From: Bacteroides bouchesdurhonensis
GTDB lineage: Bacteria; Bacteroidota; Bacteroidia; Bacteroidales; Bacteroidaceae
Assembly (NCBI RefSeq): GCF_900155865.1
Contig: NZ_LT707006.1
Span: forward strand, 4,757,779-4,821,778
Length of the DNA: 64,000 nucleotides
Direction: 5' to 3'
Each line of letters opens with the position of its first letter. Position 1 is the first letter of the stretch. This document shows, piece by piece, positions 16,986-26,035 of the stretch. The translations under genes were made by a program, and so were the position numbers. The notes beneath the pieces were generated by a model, which saw only the letters and a program-made list of their open reading frames with translations, was not told the origin of the DNA and did no database searches.

Positions 16986-18704
16986 ATGAATCACAAATGG
17001 AATTATCAACCCATTACACCCGAGCAGGCAGAGAGAAGCCAGACATTGACCCAAGAATTAGGGATTAGCCCGATACTTGGACAATTATTGGTGCAGCGGG
17101 GAATAACAAAGGCTTCAGAAGCCAAAAAGTTTTTCCGCCCGCAATTGCCCGATCTGTATGATCCGTTCCTGATGAAGGATATGGACATTGCAGTGGAGCG
17201 TCTGAACAGGGCGATGGGAAAGAAAGAACGTATTCTGATTTATGGGGATTATGATGTAGACGGTACTACAGCTGTGGCATTGGTCTACAAGTTTATACAA
17301 CAGTTCTACTCGAACATTGACTATTATATACCTGATCGTTATAACGAAGGATATGGTATTTCTCAAAAAGGTATAGACTATGCCGCAGAAACCGGTGTAG
17401 GTTTGATTATTGTACTCGACTGCGGAATTAAAGCAGTGGAAGAAATTTCGTATGCCAAAGAAAAAGGCATTGACTTCATCATCTGCGACCATCATGTTCC
17501 GGATGATGTTTTACCTCCTGCGGTAGCTATCCTGAATGCGAAACGTTTGGACAATACGTATCCATATACACACCTTTCCGGCTGTGGCGTCGGTTTCAAA
17601 TTCATGCAAGCATTCGCTATCAATAACGGCATTGAATTTCACCACTTGATTCCATTACTTGATTTAGTGGCAGTCAGTATCGCTTCAGATATCGTACCGA
17701 TTATGGGTGAAAACCGGATCTTGGCTTTTCATGGTTTAAAGCAGCTAAACAGTAATCCCAGTGTCGGGATGAAAGCGATTATCGATGTTTGCGGACTTTC
17801 CGAGCGTGAAATCACCGTCAGCGATATCGTATTCAAAATAGGCCCGCGCATCAATGCCTCAGGAAGAATTCAAAATGGAAAAGAAGCAGTAGACCTGCTG
17901 ACAGAAAAGGATTTCTCCACTGCTCTGGAGAAAGCAGGACAGATCAACCAATACAATGAAACCCGAAAAGACTTGGATAAAAGTATGACAGAAGAGGCAA
18001 ATCAGATTGTAGCTCATCTGGAAGGTTTGGCTGATCGGCGATCCATCGTTCTTTTCAATGAAGAATGGCATAAAGGAGTGATCGGTATCGTTGCCTCCCG
18101 TCTGACAGAGATCTATTATCGCCCGGCAGTTGTACTGACACGTACGGATGACATGGCAACAGGTTCGGCTCGTTCCGTATCTGGTTTTGATGTTTATAAG
18201 GCTATCGAGTATTGTCGTGACCTATTAGAAAACTTTGGAGGACATACTTACGCAGCCGGATTATCTATGAAGGTGGAAAATGTGGAAGCATTTACACAAC
18301 GCTTTGAAGAGTTCGTCTCAAAAAACATTTTGCCCGAACAAACTAGTGCGGTAATAGATATTGATGCTGAAATTGACTTTAAGGACATTACTCCCAAGTT
18401 CTTTAATGATCTGAAGAAGTTCAATCCTTTCGGTCCGGATAATACTAAACCTGTATTCTGTACTCATCATGTATATGATTATGGAACCAGCAAAGTAGTT
18501 GGACGGGATCAGGAGCACATCAAACTGGAATTGGTAGACAACAAATCGAATAACGTAATGAATGGCATCGCTTTCGGTCAAAGCTCACACGTTCGTTATA
18601 TCAAAACGAAACGCTCATTTGATATCTGTTATTCCATTGAAGAAAATACACATAAGCGTGGTGAAGTGCAACTTCAAATTGAGGATATAAAGCCGATTGA
18701 ATAA
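16986..18704 (+). CDS. recJ: Single-stranded-DNA-specific exonuclease RecJ
   Basis: RecJ (572 residues from the chosen ATG) degrades single-stranded DNA 5' to 3' in recombination and mismatch repair. Seen: DHH-superfamily motifs IYGDYDVDGTTAVAL, VLDCG, ICDHHVPDD and the downstream GPRINASGR, then the DHHA1 motif NFGGHTYAAGLSM and a C-terminal OB-like domain. ATG 16986 (MNHKWNYQPI) is preferred to 16938 because the first 16 codons are not RecJ-like. recQ starts 8 bp before its end, so the two repair genes are translationally coupled. Confidence 0.95.
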   Translation: MNHKWNYQPITPEQAERSQTLTQELGISPILGQLLVQRGITKASEAKKFFRPQLPDLYDPFLMKDMDIAVERLNRAMGKKERILIYGDYDVDGTTAVALVYKFIQQFYSNIDYYIPDRYNEGYGISQKGIDYAAETGVGLIIVLDCGIKAVEEISYAKEKGIDFIICDHHVPDDVLPPAVAILNAKRLDNTYPYTHLSGCGVGFKFMQAFAINNGIEFHHLIPLLDLVAVSIASDIVPIMGENRILAFHGLKQLNSNPSVGMKAIIDVCGLSEREITVSDIVFKIGPRINASGRIQNGKEAVDLLTEKDFSTALEKAGQINQYNETRKDLDKSMTEEANQIVAHLEGLADRRSIVLFNEEWHKGVIGIVASRLTEIYYRPAVVLTRTDDMATGSARSVSGFDVYKAIEYCRDLLENFGGHTYAAGLSMKVENVEAFTQRFEEFVSKNILPEQTSAVIDIDAEIDFKDITPKFFNDLKKFNPFGPDNTKPVFCTHHVYDYGTSKVVGRDQEHIKLELVDNKSNNVMNGIAFGQSSHVRYIKTKRSFDICYSIEENTHKRGEVQLQIEDIKPIE

Positions 18705-20601
18705 GTATCAGGAGATATTAAAACAATATTGGGGATATGACTCCTTCCGCGATTTGCAGGAGGAGATCATCACCAGTATCGGCGAAAGGAAGGATACGTT
18801 AGGATTGATGCCTACAGGAGGCGGAAAATCCATCACATTTCAAGTACCTGCTCTCGCACAGGAAGGGATTTGTATTGTTATTACTCCCCTCATAGCCCTT
18901 ATGAAAGACCAGGTACAGAATCTTCGGAAACGAGGAATCAAAGCATTGGCTATCTATTCAGGGATGTCCAGGCAGGAAATTCTTACTGCTCTGGAAAACT
19001 GTATCTTTGGTAATTATAAATTCTTATATATATCACCGGAACGTCTGGATACCGAAATATTCCGTATCAAACTACGTTCGATGAAAGTCTCAATGATCAC
19101 AGTGGACGAAAGCCACTGCATTTCACAATGGGGATACGATTTCCGTCCGGCTTATCTTAAAATAGCTGAGATACGGGATTTACTACCTGGTGTCCCGGTA
19201 CTGGCTTTAACGGCTACGGCAACTCCGGAAGTAGTGAAAGATATCCAGTCCAGGTTAAAATTTCGGGAAGAAAACGTTTTCCGAATGAGTTTCGAACGAA
19301 AGAATCTGGCCTATATTGTTCGCAAAACTGATAATAAAACAGGAGAATTACTACATATTTTACATCGAATAGAGGGTAGTGCTATTATTTATGTACGTAA
19401 CAGACGACGCACCAAAGAAATAACCGAACTGCTGATGAATGAAGATATTACAGCAGATTTTTACCATGCCGGACTGGATAATGCTGTAAAAGATATCAGG
19501 CAGAAACGTTGGCAAAACGGGGAAGTACGCGTCATGGTAGCTACCAACGCTTTCGGTATGGGTATCGATAAACCAGATGTACGGATCGTCATCCACCTCG
19601 ACCTTCCCGACTCTCCGGAAGCTTATTTCCAAGAGGCCGGACGTGCAGGGAGAGACGGGGAAAAAGCCTATGCCGTTATCCTGTATGCAAAATCCGATAA
19701 GACGACCCTTCACAAGCGGATCGCCGATACTTTCCCCGAAAAAGAATATATTCTAAATGTTTACGAACATCTGCAATATTATTACCAGATGGCAATGGGT
19801 GATGGCTTTCAATGTGTTCGTGAGTTTAATCTGGAAGAGTTTTGCCGAAAGTTCAAATACTTCCCTGTCCCGGTAGACAGTGCTTTAAAAATACTGACGC
19901 AAGCAGGTTATCTGGAATATACGGATGAACAAGATAACTCCTCGCGTATCTTTTTTACCATTCGGCGGGATGAACTTTATAAGTTGCACGAAATGGGCAA
20001 AGAAGCTGAAGCATTGATACAAGCCATCCTCCGTTCTTACACAGGAGTATTCACCGACTATGCTTATATCAGTGAAGAATCACTTGCCGTACGTACAGGA
20101 CTAACGCGCCAACAAATCTATGCTATTTTAGTGACATTAACTAAACGTCGTATCGTAGATTACATCCCTCATAAAAAGACACCTTATATTATATATACGC
20201 GCGAACGAATGGAACTACATAATGTCCACATTCCCACTTCCGTCTATGAAGACCGCAAAGTACGATATGAAGCACGTATTAAGGCAATGGAAGAATATGT
20301 CACAACAGAGAATATCTGTCGAAGCCGGATGCTACTTCGATACTTTGGTGAGAAGAATGAACATAACTGCAAACAATGTGATGTTTGTCTTAGTCATCAT
20401 GCAGATAATCATTTGTCCGAAACTTCTTTCGAAGAACTAAAAAAACAGATTCTCTTTATACTCAACAAAAAGAAACTTACTCCTGCGGATATCGCTAACC
20501 AAGTGGAAGCAGAAAAAGAAGATATAGGAGAAGCCATTCAGTATTTATTAGAAGAAGGAGTATTGAAGATAGAGGATGGAATGATCTATATTTCAAAATA
20601 A
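18697..20601 (+). CDS. recQ: ATP-dependent DNA helicase RecQ
   Basis: RecQ-family 3'-5' helicase of 634 residues. Seen: motif 0 GYDSFRDLQ, Walker A GLMPTGGGKS, motif II DESHCISQWGYDFR, motif III ALTATATP, motif VI QEAGRAGRDG, a RecQ zinc-binding cysteine set (C-x-QCDVC near 565-575) and a winged-helix region. The end shows no clear HRDC domain. The start is TTG 18697, overlapping the recJ stop by 8 bp; no in-frame ATG occurs before the conserved domain. It works with RecJ in RecF-type gap repair. Confidence 0.93.
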   Translation: MNKYQEILKQYWGYDSFRDLQEEIITSIGERKDTLGLMPTGGGKSITFQVPALAQEGICIVITPLIALMKDQVQNLRKRGIKALAIYSGMSRQEILTALENCIFGNYKFLYISPERLDTEIFRIKLRSMKVSMITVDESHCISQWGYDFRPAYLKIAEIRDLLPGVPVLALTATATPEVVKDIQSRLKFREENVFRMSFERKNLAYIVRKTDNKTGELLHILHRIEGSAIIYVRNRRRTKEITELLMNEDITADFYHAGLDNAVKDIRQKRWQNGEVRVMVATNAFGMGIDKPDVRIVIHLDLPDSPEAYFQEAGRAGRDGEKAYAVILYAKSDKTTLHKRIADTFPEKEYILNVYEHLQYYYQMAMGDGFQCVREFNLEEFCRKFKYFPVPVDSALKILTQAGYLEYTDEQDNSSRIFFTIRRDELYKLHEMGKEAEALIQAILRSYTGVFTDYAYISEESLAVRTGLTRQQIYAILVTLTKRRIVDYIPHKKTPYIIYTRERMELHNVHIPTSVYEDRKVRYEARIKAMEEYVTTENICRSRMLLRYFGEKNEHNCKQCDVCLSHHADNHLSETSFEELKKQILFILNKKKLTPADIANQVEAEKEDIGEAIQYLLEEGVLKIEDGMIYISK

Positions 20602-20606
20602 GTTAT

Positions 20607-20614
20607 TACATTTG
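20607..20614 (+). promoter_or_regulatory. -7 box for the TPR gene
   Basis: TACATTTG lies 26 bp before the TPR-protein start, just past the recQ stop. Confidence 0.5.
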
Positions 20615-20640
20615 CACATAAACTCAAAAATAACAGAATC

Positions 20641-21603
20641 ATGCCGAACTTTTTTAAATCATTCTTCTCAGGGAAGAGTGAAACATCAGAAAGTGAAAAA
20701 CAAAAAAACAACCAAAAGAATTTCGAGATATTCAAATATGACGGCCTGCGTGCACAGCGTATGGGTCGTCCGGATTATGCTGTGAAATGTTTCACCGAGG
20801 CTCTTGCCATCGAAGAGGATTTCGAAACAATGGGCTATCTTAGCCAGCTTTACATACAGATGGGAGAAACAGAGAAAGCACGAACACTTCTGGAAAAGAT
20901 GGCTGTCATAGAACCGGATATGACCAACACCTTCCTGAACTTGGCTAACGTATGTTACGTTCAGGAAGATTACAAAGCAATGGAAGAGGCTGCCAATAAA
21001 GCAATCGCAATCGAAGAAGGGAATGCTGTTGCTCACTTCCTCTTAGGCAAAGCCTGCAAAGGACTAAATGATGATCTTATGACGATCGCACATCTGACTA
21101 AAGCTATCTCACTGAAAGAGGATTTCATCGAAGCTCGTCTAATGCGTGCCCAAGTATTAGTAAAGATGCACCAATACAAAGAAGCAATGGAAGATATTGA
21201 TGCCGTACTGGCACAAGATCAGGAAGAAGAAACTGCCATACTTCTGCGTGGAAAAGTGGAAGAATCTAATCAGCAAGAAGAGAAAGCAGAAGCAGACTAT
21301 AAACTGGTGACAGAAATAAATCCGTTCAACGAACAAGCTTATCTCTATCTCGGACAACTTTTCATTAACCAGAAAAAATTATCGGAAGCGATTAGCCTGT
21401 TCGACGAAGCAATCGAACTGACTCCTAATTTTGCAGAAGCTTATAAAGAGCGCGGACGTGCCAAACTTCTCAACGGGGATAAAGACGGTTCTGTGGAAGA
21501 TATGAAGAAATCACTGGAGTTAAATCCAAAGGATGGCTCAAGTCTTAACGGGGAGTTTAAGAATTTGGGGACCAAACCGGAAACACTGCCTGGAATTTTC
21601 TAA
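20641..21603 (+). CDS. Tetratricopeptide-repeat protein
   Basis: Cytoplasmic-looking protein of 320 residues with no signal peptide. A low-complexity charged N-terminus (~10-30) is followed by about seven TPR units (for example ALAIEEDFETMGYLSQLYIQ, AEAYKERGRAKLLNGD). TPR solenoids mediate protein-protein contacts; no partner or enzymatic domain can be named. It has its own -7 box after recQ and precedes the aromatic operon promoter. Confidence 0.85.
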   Translation: MPNFFKSFFSGKSETSESEKQKNNQKNFEIFKYDGLRAQRMGRPDYAVKCFTEALAIEEDFETMGYLSQLYIQMGETEKARTLLEKMAVIEPDMTNTFLNLANVCYVQEDYKAMEEAANKAIAIEEGNAVAHFLLGKACKGLNDDLMTIAHLTKAISLKEDFIEARLMRAQVLVKMHQYKEAMEDIDAVLAQDQEEETAILLRGKVEESNQQEEKAEADYKLVTEINPFNEQAYLYLGQLFINQKKLSEAISLFDEAIELTPNFAEAYKERGRAKLLNGDKDGSVEDMKKSLELNPKDGSSLNGEFKNLGTKPETLPGIF

Positions 21604-21703
21604 AACAGCTGGAAAGATGTAATTATGAGCGAAATATTTCTGTAACATAGAATGATACTTTCATCTATTTTAGATGAAAAACTAAAAAAAATATCGTTTT
21701 TTA

Positions 21704-21733
21704 TTTGCATCTAACAGAAAAGTATTACTTTTG
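21704..21733 (+). promoter_or_regulatory. Promoter of the aromatic amino acid operon
   Basis: -33 TTTG (21704-21707), 18-bp spacer, -7 TACTTTTG (21726-21733). Transcription would begin near 21740, giving a leader RNA of about 215 nt before pheA. Confidence 0.75.
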
Positions 21734-21775
21734 CCCCATGAATTAAAAAATTAAAGCTAAAAAATCAAGATTCGA

Positions 21776-21862
21776 ATGAAATCATTTACTTATGCATATT
21801 ACTTCTTTTTTTACTTTTACTTTAGCAACAAAGTGGAGCGGGAGTTTGTATGTATCAAGTGA
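21776..21862 (+). CDS. Phe/Tyr-rich leader peptide of the aromatic operon
   Basis: A 28-codon ORF (ATG 21776, TGA 21860-21862). Residues 4-16 read FTYAYYFFFYFYF: six Phe and five Tyr in thirteen. It lies ~36 nt after the predicted transcript start and ~40 nt before an intrinsic terminator. This is the hallmark of a ribosome-sensed attenuator such as pheL, and the downstream genes make Phe and Tyr. Its 3' part (GGAGCGGGA, 21835-21843) doubles as the antiterminator arm. Confidence 0.9.
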   Translation: MKSFTYAYYFFFYFYFSNKVEREFVCIK

Positions 21863-21937
21863 CAGTGATGCTTAAGGACTGAATGAAGAAAGCAATCATA
21901 TGAATCCCGCTCCGACATGGACGCGGGATTTTTTTAT
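21835..21937 (+). promoter_or_regulatory. Transcription attenuator (antiterminator/terminator switch)
   Basis: GGAGCGGGA (21835-21843) is a perfect 9-bp complement of TCCCGCTCC (21905-21913), which is also the 5' arm of the terminator. A ribosome stalled on the Phe/Tyr codons (21785-21823) leaves 21835-21843 largely free, so the antiterminator forms and pheA is read. A ribosome reaching the stop at 21860 covers that arm and the terminator forms. The mechanism is inferred; the pairings are directly visible. Confidence 0.87.
21903..21936 (+). terminator. Intrinsic terminator of the phe/tyr attenuator
   Basis: AATCCCGCTCC pairs with GGAcGCGGGATT (one bulged C) around a 5-nt loop and runs into seven T. 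It is a strong terminator 20 bp before the pheA start, where it could only serve regulation. Confidence 0.92.
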
Positions 21938-21955
21938 TTATAGAAATTTAGAACA

Positions 21956-22804
21956 ATGAAAAAGATAGCAATTCAAGGAACAATCGGCTCGTATCACGAC
22001 ATCGCCGCACACAAGTATTTCGAAGGAGAAGAAATAGAGTTAATCTGTTGTGCCAACTTCGAGGATGTGTTTACATCGATCCGGAAAGACAGTCAAGTCA
22101 TCGGGATGCTTGCCATTGAAAATACAATTGCAGGTAGTTTGTTACACAACAATGAGCTATTGAGACAAAGCGGCACACAAATTATTGGAGAATACAAACT
22201 GCGCATTTCTCACAGTTTTGTCTGTCTCCCGGATGAAGACTGGAAGGATTTGAACGAGGTGAACTCCCACCCTATCGCATTAATGCAATGCCGCGAGTTT
22301 CTGAATCAACATCCACAACTGAAAGTCGTAGAAGGGGAAGACACAGCACGCAGCGCAGAAATTATTAAAAAAGAGAACTTGAAAGGACATGCGGCCATCT
22401 GTTCCAAAACAGCAGCAGAGTGCTATGGAATGAAAGTTTTACAGGAAGGTATCGAAACCAATAAACACAACTTCACCCGTTTTTTAGTAGTGGCCGATCC
22501 TTGGCAGGTTGATGAACTTCGCCAACATCATACCAATGCTATCAATAAAGCAAGTATGGTATTCACACTGCCACATACAGAAGGAAGCCTTTCACAAGTG
22601 TTATCAATTTTATCGTTCTATAATATCAATCTGACTAAGATACAATCGTTGCCGATCATCGGGCGTGAATGGGAATACCAATTTTATGTAGATGTGGCTT
22701 TCAACGATTATCTGAGATATAAACAATCTATTACGGCAATCACTCCATTAACCAAAGAACTTAAATTATTAGGCGAATATGCAGAAGGAAAATCAAACAT
22801 ATAA
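21956..22804 (+). CDS. pheA: Prephenate dehydratase
   Basis: Monofunctional prephenate dehydratase of 282 residues, converting prephenate to phenylpyruvate for Phe synthesis. Seen: IQGTIGSYHDIAA, IENTIAGSLLHNN, the catalytic NFTRFLVV (TRF motif), and a C-terminal ACT domain (~190-275; LPHTEGSLSQVLSIL) for Phe feedback. The ACT ESRP-type segment reads LPIIGREWEYQFYVD. First gene of the attenuator-controlled operon; the aminotransferase ORF overlaps its end by 26 bp. Confidence 0.95.
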   Translation: MKKIAIQGTIGSYHDIAAHKYFEGEEIELICCANFEDVFTSIRKDSQVIGMLAIENTIAGSLLHNNELLRQSGTQIIGEYKLRISHSFVCLPDEDWKDLNEVNSHPIALMQCREFLNQHPQLKVVEGEDTARSAEIIKKENLKGHAAICSKTAAECYGMKVLQEGIETNKHNFTRFLVVADPWQVDELRQHHTNAINKASMVFTLPHTEGSLSQVLSILSFYNINLTKIQSLPIIGREWEYQFYVDVAFNDYLRYKQSITAITPLTKELKLLGEYAEGKSNI

Positions 22805-23960
22805 GATATCTCCAGCCGATAGGCTGAGTAGTGTCAGTGAATACTACTTCTCCAAAAAACTAAAAGAAGTAGCTCAAATGAATGCTGAGGGCAAAGATGT
22901 TATTAGTCTGGGAATCGGAAGTCCTGATATGCCGCCTTCGGAAAAGACGATCGAAACATTGTGCAACAATGCACACGACCCTAATGGACATGGTTACCAG
23001 CCGTATGTAGGTATTCCTGAACTTCGTAAAGCTTTTGCCAATTGGTATCAACGCTGGTATGGAGTAGAACTAGACCCAAATACTGAAATACAACCGCTTA
23101 TCGGTTCAAAAGAGGGTATCCTTCATGTCACGCTCGCTTTCGTTAATCCGGGAGAACAAGTTCTGGTCCCCAATCCAGGATATCCGACTTATACTTCTCT
23201 GAGTAAAATACTTGGTGCAGAGGTGATTAATTACGATTTGAAAGAAGAGGATGGCTGGATGCCGGATTTTGAAGCATTGGAAAAGATGAATCTAAGCCGG
23301 GTTAAATTAATGTGGACCAACTACCCCAATATGCCAACAGGTGCCAATGCAACGCCGGAACTGTACGAACGTTTGGTAGACTTTGCACGTCGCAAGAATA
23401 TCGTGATTGTCAATGACAATCCATATAGCTTTATCCTGAACGAAAAGCCAATTAGTATTCTCAGTGTACCGGGAGCTAAAGAGTGTTGCATCGAGTTCAA
23501 CTCCATGAGTAAAAGCCATAATATGCCGGGATGGCGTATCGGAATGATAGCCTCGAATGCAGACTTTATCCAATGGATCTTGAAAGTGAAAAGCAATATT
23601 GACAGCGGAATGTTTCGTGCCATGCAACTGGCAGCAGCCACCGCTTTAGAAGCAGAGAAGAGTTGGTACGAAGGTAACAACCAGAATTACCGGAATCGTC
23701 GTCATCTGGCAGGTGAAATTATGAATACACTGGGCTGCACGTACGATGAAAAACAGGTAGGTATGTTTCTTTGGGGAAAAATTCCTGCTTCCTGCAAGGA
23801 TGTGGAGGAACTGACGGAAAGAGTACTCCATGAAGCAAGAGTGTTTATTACACCTGGATTTATCTTCGGAAGTAATGGAGCCAGATATATCCGTATCTCT
23901 CTTTGCTGTAAAGACGGCAAACTGGCAGAAGCATTGGAGAGAATAAAGAAACTTTCCTAA
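22779..23960 (+). CDS. Class I/II PLP-dependent aminotransferase (aromatic, by context)
   Basis: Fold-type I aminotransferase of 393 residues. Seen: GIGSPDMPPSEKTIE at the N-terminus, YPNMPTGANA (PNxPTG-type motif), VNDNPYSF, and the PLP lysine in FNSMSKSHNMPGWRIG. In this operon it most likely makes Phe and Tyr from phenylpyruvate and 4-hydroxyphenylpyruvate, or transaminates prephenate; sequence alone gives only the class. It overlaps pheA by 26 bp, which suggests translational coupling. Confidence 0.9.
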   Translation: MQKENQTYKISPADRLSSVSEYYFSKKLKEVAQMNAEGKDVISLGIGSPDMPPSEKTIETLCNNAHDPNGHGYQPYVGIPELRKAFANWYQRWYGVELDPNTEIQPLIGSKEGILHVTLAFVNPGEQVLVPNPGYPTYTSLSKILGAEVINYDLKEEDGWMPDFEALEKMNLSRVKLMWTNYPNMPTGANATPELYERLVDFARRKNIVIVNDNPYSFILNEKPISILSVPGAKECCIEFNSMSKSHNMPGWRIGMIASNADFIQWILKVKSNIDSGMFRAMQLAAATALEAEKSWYEGNNQNYRNRRHLAGEIMNTLGCTYDEKQVGMFLWGKIPASCKDVEELTERVLHEARVFITPGFIFGSNGARYIRISLCCKDGKLAEALERIKKLS

Positions 23961-24045
23961 TCGTCTAAAGAGAGAAACAAAAGGAATAGGACAAATCTCC
24001 TGATAAAAACTGAATATTAGAATAAAATAAAAATAAAGAAAGAAT

Positions 24046-25107
24046 ATGGAACTCGAATCAATTTTATTACCGAACATTGAAGCGAAAAGACCGATTGTCA
24101 TCGCCGGTCCATGTAGCGCAGAGACTGAAGAACAAGTTATGGATACAGCCAAACAACTGGCTGCTAAAGGACTTAAAATATTTCGTGCCGGAATCTGGAA
24201 GCCACGTACCAAACCGGGAGGCTTCGAAGGTATCGGAGTAGAAGCCCTTCCCTGGTTGAAAGAAGTGAAAAAAGAAACAGGTATGTATGTTTCTACCGAA
24301 GTAGCTACCGCAAAGCATGTTTATGAATGTCTGAAAGCGGGTATTGATATTCTTTGGATAGGTGCACGTACTACTGCCAATCCCTTCGCCGTACAAGAAA
24401 TTGCGGATGCTTTGAAAGGGGTAGATATTCCTGTACTTGTGAAGAACCCGGTAAATCCGGATCTTGAATTATGGATCGGTGCTTTGGAACGCATCCATAA
24501 CGCTGGTTTGAAACGTCTTGGAGCTATCCATCGCGGTTTCAGCAGCTACGATAAGAAAATTTATCGCAATCTTCCTCAATGGCATATTCCAATCGAACTA
24601 CGCCGTCGTATTCCTAACTTACCTATTTTCTGCGATCCTAGCCATATTGGAGGTAAACGAGAATTGGTAGCTCCTCTTTGCCAGCAAGCAATGGATTTAA
24701 ATTTCGACGGCCTGATTGTAGAAAGCCATTGCAACCCGGATTGTGCATGGAGTGATGCTTCTCAACAGGTTACTCCGGATGTACTGGATTACATCCTCAA
24801 CTTATTAGTGATCCGTACCGAAACTCAAACAACAGAGAACCTATCCGAATTGCGCAAACAAATTGATGAATGTGACGATAACATCATCCAGGAATTATCG
24901 AAAAGAATGCGTGTAGCACGCGAAATCGGTACTTATAAAAAAGAACATGGAATCACTGTTCTCCAAGCAGGACGTTATAACGAAATTTTGGAAAAGCGTG
25001 GTGCACAAGGTGAGCATTGCGGTATGGATGGAGAATTCATGAAAAAGATATTCGAAGCCATCCACGAAGAATCTGTTCGCCAACAGATGGAAATCATTAA
25101 TAAGTAA
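24046..25107 (+). CDS. Bifunctional DAHP synthase / chorismate mutase
   Basis: Fusion of 353 residues. Residues ~1-265 are a type I-beta (KDO8P-like) DAHP synthase that opens the shikimate pathway from PEP and erythrose-4-P: IVIAGPCSAETEEQV, RAGIWKPRTKPGGFEG, GARTTANPF, KNPVNPD, HRGFSSY and FCDPSHIGGKR. Residues ~270-350 are an AroQ-type chorismate mutase: LRKQIDECDDNIIQELSKRM and VAREIGTYKKEHG. The C-terminal mutase makes prephenate for PheA and TyrA and probably also carries feedback inhibition. It lies 85 bp after the aminotransferase. Confidence 0.93.
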   Translation: MELESILLPNIEAKRPIVIAGPCSAETEEQVMDTAKQLAAKGLKIFRAGIWKPRTKPGGFEGIGVEALPWLKEVKKETGMYVSTEVATAKHVYECLKAGIDILWIGARTTANPFAVQEIADALKGVDIPVLVKNPVNPDLELWIGALERIHNAGLKRLGAIHRGFSSYDKKIYRNLPQWHIPIELRRRIPNLPIFCDPSHIGGKRELVAPLCQQAMDLNFDGLIVESHCNPDCAWSDASQQVTPDVLDYILNLLVIRTETQTTENLSELRKQIDECDDNIIQELSKRMRVAREIGTYKKEHGITVLQAGRYNEILEKRGAQGEHCGMDGEFMKKIFEAIHEESVRQQMEIINK

Positions 25108-25145
25108 TAGGAGAATTACTACGTAATAAACTGATAAATAAAGAT

Positions 25146-25919
25146 ATGAGAATATTAATCCTTGGAGCCGGAAAAATGGGTTCCTTCTTTACCGATATAT
25201 TAAGTTTCCAGCACGAGACGGCCGTGTTTGACGTCAATCCGCACCAATTGCGTTTTGTCTATAACACCTATCGTTTCACTACACTAGAAGAGATTAAAGA
25301 ATTTGAACCGGAATTAGTTATCAATGCTGCTACTGTGAAGTATACTCTTGATGCCTTCCGTACCGTATTACCTGTGTTACCCAAGGACTGTATTATCAGT
25401 GATATCGCCTCGGTAAAAACCGGACTGAAGAAATTCTATGAAGAAAGTGGTTTCCGTTATGTCTCTTCTCACCCGATGTTTGGTCCTACTTTTGCCAGCC
25501 TCAGCAATCTGAGCAGCGAAAATGCAATTATCATCAGCGAAGGTGACCACTTGGGAAAGGTATTCTTCAAAGACCTTTACCAGACATTACGCCTGAATAT
25601 CTTTGAGTATACATTTGACGAGCATGATGAGACAGTGGCTTACTCATTGTCTATTCCATTTGTATCGACTTTTGTGTTTGCAGCAGTAATGAAACATCAG
25701 GAAGCACCCGGTACTACCTTCAAAAAACATATGGCTATCGCCAAAGGACTTTTGAACGAAGATGACTACCTGCTTCAGGAGATTTTATTCAATCCCCGTA
25801 CCCCGTCACAAGTAGCCAATATCAGGACAGAGCTAAAAAATCTGCTTGAAATCATCGAAAACAAAGATGCGGAAGGAATGAAGAAGTATCTGACGAAGAT
25901 TCGGGAGAAAATTAAATAA
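25146..25919 (+). CDS. tyrA: Prephenate dehydrogenase
   Basis: Prephenate dehydrogenase of 257 residues, converting prephenate to 4-hydroxyphenylpyruvate for Tyr. Seen: N-terminal NAD(P)-binding LILGAGKMGSFFTDIL, ISDIASVKTGL, and the conserved HPMFGPTFASL with the catalytic-site histidine. It lacks an ACT domain and is short for TyrA, but of normal length for Bacteroides. Last gene of the operon, ending at a strong terminator 30 bp downstream. The upstream attenuator thus controls both the Phe and Tyr branches. Confidence 0.93.
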   Translation: MRILILGAGKMGSFFTDILSFQHETAVFDVNPHQLRFVYNTYRFTTLEEIKEFEPELVINAATVKYTLDAFRTVLPVLPKDCIISDIASVKTGLKKFYEESGFRYVSSHPMFGPTFASLSNLSSENAIIISEGDHLGKVFFKDLYQTLRLNIFEYTFDEHDETVAYSLSIPFVSTFVFAAVMKHQEAPGTTFKKHMAIAKGLLNEDDYLLQEILFNPRTPSQVANIRTELKNLLEIIENKDAEGMKKYLTKIREKIK

Positions 25920-25949
25920 TCCTTTAGCCTGTATAGGCTATATTTAACG

Positions 25950-25987
25950 ATCCTCTGCTAAAAATCTTTTTTGCAGAGGATTTTTTT
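25950..25987 (+). terminator. Terminator of the aromatic operon
   Basis: ATCCTCTGC pairs with GCAGAGGAT; the intervening A and T runs can also pair. Seven T follow. The 3' arm overlaps the putative -33 TTTG of dnaG. Confidence 0.9.
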
Positions 25988-26000
25988 ATGCGTAACTTTG
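25970..26000 (+). promoter_or_regulatory. Promoter of dnaG
   Basis: -33 TTTG (25970-25973), 19-bp spacer, -7 TAACTTTG (25993-26000). Its position rules out the upstream in-frame ATG at 25988 as the start. Confidence 0.7.
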
Positions 26001-26035
26001 TATCCGCAAAAACGGATCCACAGGAGATAAGAATA

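Noticed and set aside
21658-21679. Hairpin TTTCATCTA/TAGATGAAA after the TPR gene as a terminator
   Set aside because: It is followed by A-rich rather than T-rich sequence on the plus strand, so an intrinsic terminator cannot be supported.
25988-26035. N-terminal extension of dnaG
   Set aside because: ATG 25988 lies before the -7 box TAACTTTG (25993-26000), so it would not be in the dnaG transcript; the added residues are not primase-like.
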